Origin: Arthrobacter oryzae
Lineage (GTDB): Bacteria > Actinomycetota > Actinomycetes > Actinomycetales > Micrococcaceae
Reading direction: 5' to 3'
NCBI RefSeq assembly: GCF_030718995.1
Contig: NZ_CP132204.1
Location: forward strand, 2,046,001-2,110,000
DNA length: 64,000 nucleotides
The notes beneath the pieces are model-generated. The model searched no databases and had not been told where the DNA came from. It was given only the letters and a program-made list of their open reading frames with translations. The stretch's first letter is position 1, and every line of letters starts with the position of its first letter. The translations under genes were made by a program, and so were the position numbers. Shown piece by piece: positions 59,324 to 64,000 of the stretch.

Positions 59324-59662
59324 TTGGCCCTGGGCAAGGACGAAGATGAGCAAAGACTTCGCTTTGAGGAGTTGCTCCGGAACACTGACATGCGCATTGA
59401 AGACCTGTGGCTGAGGTATTTCAGCATTGGCGGCATTGCGGGACAGTTTGAAATTGAGGCCTACATCCATGGCGCCATCGCGCTGCCCGCGTTGCAGCGC
59501 GACATCCTGGGCCACGCCCTGAACGAACGCCTGGACGAGATTAAAGCCACCGACGGCAGGGCGCCTTACAGCCGCGGGTCCGAGGATGCCGGCCGGCTGC
59601 AGGAAGACCGGCCGCACGAAGACAGGGACCGGCCGGAGGACGAATCAGGGCAGGATGATTGA
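59324..59662 (+). CDS. Hypothetical protein next to the GAF regulator
   Basis: A 112-aa soluble protein. A helical front (DEDEQRLRFEELLRNTDMRIEDLW) and middle (IAGQFEIEAYIHGAIALPALQRDILGHAL) precede an acidic polar tail. No known domain. TTG 59324 is chosen because GGGGG (59312-59316) is 7 nt upstream. It begins 13 nt after the GAF gene, so the two are likely co-transcribed. Its tail overlaps the convergent TetR gene by 18 nt. Confidence 0.7.
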   Translation: MALGKDEDEQRLRFEELLRNTDMRIEDLWLRYFSIGGIAGQFEIEAYIHGAIALPALQRDILGHALNERLDEIKATDGRAPYSRGSEDAGRLQEDRPHEDRDRPEDESGQDD

Positions 59663-60280
59663 ATCGAAGGCCGTGCCCGGCAGGGGCAACTGGGGCGGCA
59701 GCGGCCGGCGGGGGCGTTCCGTGCGGATGGCGTCCTCCACCAGCGCCACGGGGCGCCGCCAGGCGTCGGATCCGGCTTCCATGGTGTCCACAACACCGAT
59801 CAGCATCGCCAGCAGGCGGATGACGTCGGTCATGGAGATGTCGGTGCGCAGGGTTCCCTGAGCCTGGCCGCGGCCCAGCAGGACGGCCACGGACTCAAAG
59901 AGGCTGCCGGTAATTCCGGTCAGCAGGCCGCGGCGTCCGGCAACGGCGCCGAGCAGGTTGGCATCCTCGCTGGCCGCTGCCATCAGCGCATCGATCACGC
60001 GGAACAGCCCGTCGGCGGCATCAGGTCCGGCCAGGGCGTCGTCGATCACCGGGTCCACCATCAGGCGGAGCTGGCGGTTGAGGGCGGCCAGGACCAGCTG
60101 TTCCTTGTCCGCGAAGTTCCGGAAGAGGGTTGCTGGTCCCACGCCGGCCGTGACGGCGATGGTCTGCAAGGGCACGTCCGGGCCATATTCACGGAAGCAC
60201 TTGCGGGCGGCGGTAATGATCTTGTCCACATTGCGCGCAGCATCCGCACGGAGGGGCTTGCGTTCCACTGCGAGGTTCAT
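59645..60280 (-). CDS. TetR-family transcriptional regulator
   Basis: A 211-aa protein. The N-terminal TetR HTH reads IITAARKCFREYG, then PLQTIAVTAGVGPATLFRNFADKEQL. The C-terminal ligand domain is unassigned. No obvious target is adjacent; the divergent gene encodes the thiamine-binding protein. Minus-strand TAACCT lies 6 nt before ATG 60280. Confidence 0.92.
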   Translation of the reverse strand: MNLAVERKPLRADAARNVDKIITAARKCFREYGPDVPLQTIAVTAGVGPATLFRNFADKEQLVLAALNRQLRLMVDPVIDDALAGPDAADGLFRVIDALMAAASEDANLLGAVAGRRGLLTGITGSLFESVAVLLGRGQAQGTLRTDISMTDVIRLLAMLIGVVDTMEAGSDAWRRPVALVEDAIRTERPRRPLPPQLPLPGTAFDSIILP

Positions 60281-60286
60281 TTTTCA

Positions 60287-60292
60287 AGGTTA
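60287..60292 (-). promoter_or_regulatory. Leaderless-type -10 for the TetR gene
   Basis: Minus-strand TAACCT, 6 nt, then ATG 60280. Confidence 0.45.
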
Positions 60293-60374
60293 GCAACGCT
60301 GGGGCTGAGGGCCCGGGTTACTGATTGGTAGCGGCGAATGTACCCGTATATGACGAATATATCGAGGAATTTCC

Positions 60375-60767
60375 ATGTGGCAGACTGGGTCCATGTTGCT
60401 CGCATTCTCCGTTGCGCCGTCCGGCCAGCCGCCCCGTCCGGCCGGCGATTCCGGCGCCGTCTCCGCTGTCGCACCCACCGCCGAATCCGCTTCAGCATCC
60501 GCTGATGCCTCAGTCCACGACGCCGTCGCTGCCGCCGTTAAGATTGTCCGGGACTCCGGGCTGCCCAACCATACGGATTCCATGTTCACCACCATCGAAG
60601 GTGAGTGGGATGAGGTGTTCGCCGTGGTCAAGGCGGCCACGGAGGCCGTGGGCCGGTTCGGCAGCCGCGTGTCGCTGGTGATCAAGGCGGACATCCGCCC
60701 CGGGTATTCGGGCGAGCTGACCGGCAAAGTGGAGCGGCTGGAAAACGCCATCGCCGACGCCGGCTGA
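60375..60767 (+). CDS. Thiamine-binding protein (MTH1187/YkoF-like)
   Basis: About 130 aa. The ferredoxin-like pattern MLLAFSVAPSG, then IVRDSGLPNHTDSMFTTIEGEWDEVF and RVSLVIKADIRPG, matches the MTH1187/YkoF thiamine-binding group. A Ser/Ala-rich insertion follows the first strand. GAGGAA lies 5 nt before ATG 60375, so that start is used; ATG 60393 is possible. Its role, perhaps thiamine sensing or delivery, is family-based. Confidence 0.8.
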   Translation: MWQTGSMLLAFSVAPSGQPPRPAGDSGAVSAVAPTAESASASADASVHDAVAAAVKIVRDSGLPNHTDSMFTTIEGEWDEVFAVVKAATEAVGRFGSRVSLVIKADIRPGYSGELTGKVERLENAIADAG

Positions 60768-60834
60768 TTTCCGCTTCACCTTTTCTGCGTCGCTTTCCTT
60801 CCCACGGAGCAGCGCCAACTGCGAGACTGTGCCC

Positions 60835-61512
60835 ATGATTGAGCACCGGCCCGAACCCCAGTGGGTGTCCGTGGAGACGTTCCTGACCGACGTCGTGGTC
60901 CGTCCCGACAGTCCGCTCACGCGGGCGGTCACCTCCGCCGCCGACGCCGGCATGCCGCCCATAGAGGTGGCGCCGAACGCCGGGAAGCTCCTCAAGCTGC
61001 TGGTGCAGCTTTCGGGCGCCCGGCGCGTGCTGGAGATCGGTACGCTGGCGGGCTTCAGCACCATCTGGATGGCGCAGGGACTGCCCGACGACGGCGACCT
61101 CGTCACGTGCGAATACCTCCCCAAACATGCCCGCGTGGCGCGCCGGAACGTGGACGCCGCGGGCGTCGGGCACAAAGTGGACATCCGTGTGGGGGCCGCG
61201 CTGGACACCCTTCCGGGGCTGCAGGGTGACGGCCGCGGACCCTTCGATTTCGTCTTCATCGACGCTGACAAGGAAAACAACCCGCACTATCTGGAATGGG
61301 CCATCCGGCTGGGCCGGCCGGGCACTGTGATCGTGATGGACAACGTGGTGTGGGAGGGCGCATTGCTCGATCCGTCCATGGACGAGATCAACGCACCGGG
61401 AATCATCACCGCCCTGGAAATGATGGGCGCGGACCCTCGGCTGGACGGAACGGTCATGCAGACCGTGGGGTCGAAGGGCTGGGACGGCTTCGCGCTGGCG
61501 CTGGTCAAGTGA
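60835..61512 (+). CDS. Class I SAM-dependent O-methyltransferase (caffeoyl-CoA/COMT type)
   Basis: About 225 aa. The SAM-binding motif RRVLEIGTLAGFSTIWMA is followed by FDFVFIDADKENN, whose Asp binds the metal and substrate, and GTVIVMDNVVWEG. The family methylates catechol-type hydroxyls; the substrate is unknown. ATG 60835 is used. GAGACT 6 nt before it resembles the leaderless -10 seen at other genes, with a G in the first position. Confidence 0.9.
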   Translation: MIEHRPEPQWVSVETFLTDVVVRPDSPLTRAVTSAADAGMPPIEVAPNAGKLLKLLVQLSGARRVLEIGTLAGFSTIWMAQGLPDDGDLVTCEYLPKHARVARRNVDAAGVGHKVDIRVGAALDTLPGLQGDGRGPFDFVFIDADKENNPHYLEWAIRLGRPGTVIVMDNVVWEGALLDPSMDEINAPGIITALEMMGADPRLDGTVMQTVGSKGWDGFALALVK

Positions 61513-61529
61513 CGTCCTCCGGCAAGATG

Positions 61530-61543
61530 CTAAGTATGCTTAG
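61530..61543. promoter_or_regulatory. Palindrome CTAAG-N4-CTTAG upstream of dps
   Basis: CTAAGTATGCTTAG is a perfect 5+4+5 inverted repeat 52 nt before dps. It differs from the 27328 site only in the 4-nt centre. Confidence 0.55.
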
Positions 61544-61595
61544 AATAAGCTAGAGCCGGACGAACCCGTCCGCATCGCACGGAGTGGAGGAAGAA

Positions 61596-62075
61596 ATGAA
61601 GGCTTCACCGACCCTTGCCAGCAATCTCCAAATGGTCCTCACGGACCTGATCGAACTTCACGTGCAGGGCAAGCAGGCCCACTGGAACATCGTGGGGACC
61701 AACTTCCGCGACCTCCACCTGCAGCTCGATGAAATCGTCACCAGCGTCCGGCTGTTCGCGGATGAAACGGCCGAACGCATGCGCGCCCTCCATGCCCTGC
61801 CCGACGGCCGGAGCACCACGGTATCCGGTGAGACCCGGCTGGAGCAGTTCCCGGAAGGACTCACCTCCACGAAGGACGCCGTCAAACTGATCACCGCCCG
61901 TCTGGAGCGCACCGTGAAGACCATGCGGGACGTCCATGACGAGGTGGACGAGGAAGATCCCACCAGCGCCGACCTGCTCCACGCCGGGATCTCGCGGCTG
62001 GAGCAACTGGCCTGGATGGTCAACGCCGAGACCATGACCGCGGCGGCCTCCGTCACCGTGCCGGACGAGAACTGA
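61596..62075 (+). CDS. dps: Dps-family DNA-protecting ferritin
   Basis: A 159-aa protein with the intersubunit ferroxidase residues H29, H41, D45, D56 and E60, spaced exactly as in E. coli Dps (H51/H63/D67/D78/E82). They lie in KQAHWNIVGTNFRDLHLQLDE (in part) and LFADETAE. It stores iron, removes peroxide and protects DNA under stress. ATG 61596 is preferred because GGAGG ends 5 nt before it; GTG 61584 overlaps that site. Confidence 0.94.
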   Translation: MKASPTLASNLQMVLTDLIELHVQGKQAHWNIVGTNFRDLHLQLDEIVTSVRLFADETAERMRALHALPDGRSTTVSGETRLEQFPEGLTSTKDAVKLITARLERTVKTMRDVHDEVDEEDPTSADLLHAGISRLEQLAWMVNAETMTAAASVTVPDEN

Positions 62076-62092
62076 ACGCAGCGGCAGGCGGA

Positions 62093-63313
62093 ATGGATCC
62101 CGATAGGCATGGTTCGAACCAGCGTGTGACGAACCGAAGTTCGTTTCAGCCGCAACCCCAGCAACAGCACGAGCCACCACCCCGGGCGGTGCGGATCAGT
62201 GCCGGCCCGGACGCCCTGGACAGCTCGGACGCCGTCGATAGCCCGGACGTCCCGGCTCCGTTGCTGGCGGCGGTGCGTGACGCGGTGGGAGACGTGCCGG
62301 CGCTGCTGTCACTGGCGCGGGACATCGGACGGACGGCGCCGCGGCCGGGAGAAGGCAACACGGCCGGGCTGTGGGAACTGCTGGCGTCCGTAACCGCCGT
62401 GGACGTGGCCGCCGGCCGGGTGCTCGAACCGCACCTTGACGCCGTCGCCATCCTTGCGCAGGCCGGCGAAGAACCTGGTGACGGAGCCACGGACCGGACC
62501 ACCGACGGAGCATGGGGCGTGTTCGCCGCGGAGGGGCCGGGCATGCGGCTCGAGGCCACGGCGGACGGCTCCGGGAAGTACATCCTGAACGGTTCCAAGC
62601 CATGGTGTTCGCTGGCGTCCCAGCTGGACGGCGCCGTGCTGACCGCCCACCTGGCGGCCGGAGACCCGGCATCCGGCGAAACCGGGTCCGGAGGGCCGTC
62701 CGGCGGCAGGGCAGCCTTTGCCGTCGACCTGCACGCGCCCGGGGTCTCCTGCGAGACGCCGCAGTGGACCAGCCGGGGCCTGCGCGAAATCCCCAGCGGC
62801 ACCGTTCACTTCGACGGCGTCAGCGCCGTGCCCGTGGGCGGGACGGGATGGTACTTCCAGCGCCCGGGCTTCGCATGGGGCGGCATGGGCGTTGCGGCCT
62901 GCTGGTTCGGCGGAGCCGTTGCCGTAGCCCGTGACTTCAGCTCCATGCTGGCCGCCGCCGCGGACAACGGGCGGGAACCGGACCAGATCGCACTGGCCCA
63001 CCTGGGCGAAACGGACCGGATCATCACTGCTGTGGCCGGGTACCTGGCGAAAACGGCGGAACGGATCGACGCCGGCGAACTGTCCGGCTCCGGTGCGTGG
63101 AGCGAGGCGCTGCGCGTCCGTGGCACCGTCGCGGCCGCCGTCGAACGCATCCAGGAAGTGGTTGCCCGGAACCTGGGCCCCGGCCCCCTTGCCTTTAACG
63201 AAACGTATGGAAAGCGCATGGCGGACCTCTCGCTGTACATCCGGCAGCACCACGCCATGCGGGACGACGCCCAGTTGGGCGCACTGACCCTGAAGGGGGA
63301 CCGCTCGTGGTGA
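62093..63313 (+). CDS. Acyl-CoA dehydrogenase-like protein
   Basis: A 406-aa protein with a polar Gln/Pro-rich N-terminus (1-40). The body resembles acyl-CoA dehydrogenases: GVFAAEGPGMRLEATADGSGKYILNGSKPWCSLA (in part) for the middle domain, FDGVSAVPVGGTGWYF, and a C-terminal four-helix region with ARNLGPGPLAFNETYGKRMADL. The usual active-site Glu could not be placed by eye. It starts 17 nt after dps. Its stop overlaps the PIG-L gene (GTGA), so it belongs to that unit. Substrate unknown. Confidence 0.78.
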   Translation: MDPDRHGSNQRVTNRSSFQPQPQQQHEPPPRAVRISAGPDALDSSDAVDSPDVPAPLLAAVRDAVGDVPALLSLARDIGRTAPRPGEGNTAGLWELLASVTAVDVAAGRVLEPHLDAVAILAQAGEEPGDGATDRTTDGAWGVFAAEGPGMRLEATADGSGKYILNGSKPWCSLASQLDGAVLTAHLAAGDPASGETGSGGPSGGRAAFAVDLHAPGVSCETPQWTSRGLREIPSGTVHFDGVSAVPVGGTGWYFQRPGFAWGGMGVAACWFGGAVAVARDFSSMLAAAADNGREPDQIALAHLGETDRIITAVAGYLAKTAERIDAGELSGSGAWSEALRVRGTVAAAVERIQEVVARNLGPGPLAFNETYGKRMADLSLYIRQHHAMRDDAQLGALTLKGDRSW

Positions 63314-64000
63314 CTTTCTCACACGCGGACACCGGCACTGCCGAGTCCGAATGGGAGGCCAGCGGACTGGCTGTCCTTCCGGAACTTCCGCTGGATCCTG
63401 CCGAACTCGCGGCCATGACCTTCGTTGTGCTGGCTGCCCATCCCGATGATGAGACCCTGGGCGCCGGAGGGCTCCTGGCCCGGCTGAACGCCGCCGGGGC
63501 CGCCATCGAGGTGCTGCTTTGCACGGCGGGGGAGGCCTCGCACCCGGAGTCTCCGACGACGTCGCCGGACCAGCTTGCCGCCGTCCGGCTCAACGAGTTC
63601 AGGGCGGCTGTGTCCGGGCTGGCCCCCGGAGCCACCCGGCAGTTCCTGCACTTCCGGGACGGCCACCTGGCGGCCGACCGGGACCGCATCGCCGCCGCCG
63701 TCAAGGAATCGATCGCGGCGGCGGGCCGCCCGGCGGAACAGGTGGTTATCGTGGCGCCCTACCGCTCCGACGGCCACACCGACCACGACGTCCTGGGCGC
63801 CGTGGCAGCCGAGATGGCGGCGCAGGACGGCCACGGGCTGCTGGAATACCCTGTCTGGTACTGGTTGTGGGCGTCGCCGGCTGATCCCGCCTGGCAGTCG
63901 TGGGTCCGCGTGCAGCTGACGCCGGACGAGCAGCGCGCCAAGGCGGCGGCCCTCCTGGCGCACTCCTCCCAGACGCAGCCGCTGTCCGACCAGCCCGGCG
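63310..64000 (+). CDS. PIG-L family deacetylase (runs off right edge)
   Basis: At least 230 aa are inside the window. The zinc site is present: AHPDDETLGAGGLLARL near residue 40 and the HxxH of GHTDHDVLG near 155. The family removes N-acetyl groups from GlcNAc-containing lipids or thiol precursors (MshB/BshB and others). GTG 63310 overlaps the stop of the dehydrogenase-like gene by 4 nt. In related actinobacteria such pairs often precede a methyltransferase and a glycosyltransferase; that part is outside this window. Confidence 0.87.
   Translation, partial: MTFSHADTGTAESEWEASGLAVLPELPLDPAELAAMTFVVLAAHPDDETLGAGGLLARLNAAGAAIEVLLCTAGEASHPESPTTSPDQLAAVRLNEFRAAVSGLAPGATRQFLHFRDGHLAADRDRIAAAVKESIAAAGRPAEQVVIVAPYRSDGHTDHDVLGAVAAEMAAQDGHGLLEYPVWYWLWASPADPAWQSWVRVQLTPDEQRAKAAALLAHSSQTQPLSDQPG

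Noticed and set aside
1..64000. tRNA, rRNA, prophage or plasmid-origin features
   Set aside because: None found. Intergenic gaps are short and hold hairpins or promoters, and no integrase, transposase or replication gene is present.

Overview
The window is high-GC DNA from an actinobacterium, most likely Arthrobacter, Pseudarthrobacter or a close Micrococcaceae relative. This is inferred from gene content: desABCD, a POL-PE-LIG LigD beside Ku, fruRKA with a separate HPr, GAF/ANTAR regulators, many GTG/TTG starts and 1-4 nt gene overlaps. It reads as ordinary chromosome. I see no transposase, integrase, phage gene, CRISPR array, tRNA or rRNA.

Layout. 1-5.3 kb: a sugar-acid (threonate/erythronate type) catabolic operon of kinase, dehydrogenase, GntP permease and class II aldolase, next to a divergent GntR regulator with two palindromic operators. 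5.4-8.3 kb: DUF1304, acyltransferase-3, GNAT and a GAF-ANTAR regulator. 8.4-12.05 kb: a STAS-like protein, then a coupled operon of a BcsA-like membrane glycosyltransferase, a STAS antagonist and an RsbW-type kinase. 12.2-17.7 kb: desferrioxamine operon desABCD behind an iron box. 17.8-22.5 kb: SDR, FUSC-type protein, MHS transporter and two small proteins. 22.5-27.2 kb: NHEJ genes ligD and ku with a Rho-N-like small protein and an SRPBCC protein. 27.5-31.7 kb: fruR-fruK-fruA and ptsH. 32-34.4 kb: DUF6458 protein, a lone ketosynthase and an esterase. 34.5-38.9 kb: LacI regulator, beta-phosphoglucomutase and GH65 phosphorylase for disaccharide phosphorolysis. 39-43.2 kb: DUF2871, MFS exporter, two unknowns and an orphan pxpA. 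43.3-51.4 kb: narGHJI-narK for nitrate respiration. 51.5-64 kb: DUF445, GDPD, an ABC exporter, DoxX-like/AzlCD, a GAF protein, TetR, thiamine-binding protein, O-methyltransferase, Dps, and an acyl-CoA dehydrogenase-like gene coupled to a PIG-L deacetylase cut by the window edge.

Three patterns cut across the genes. (1) At least ten genes carry a TANNNT hexamer (usually TAGRCT) exactly 6 nt before the ATG, the layout of leaderless actinobacterial transcripts. (2) Long intergenic palindromes recur: one family has two 65-bp copies (5.3 and 31.8 kb) and another has two copies that bracket the nar operon. (3) A CTAAG-N4-CTTAG palindrome lies upstream of both dps and the SRPBCC gene. The most system-like novelty is the glycan synthase operon: the enzyme has a large insert ahead of its TED motif and no visible PilZ domain, and it is co-translated with partner-switch proteins.
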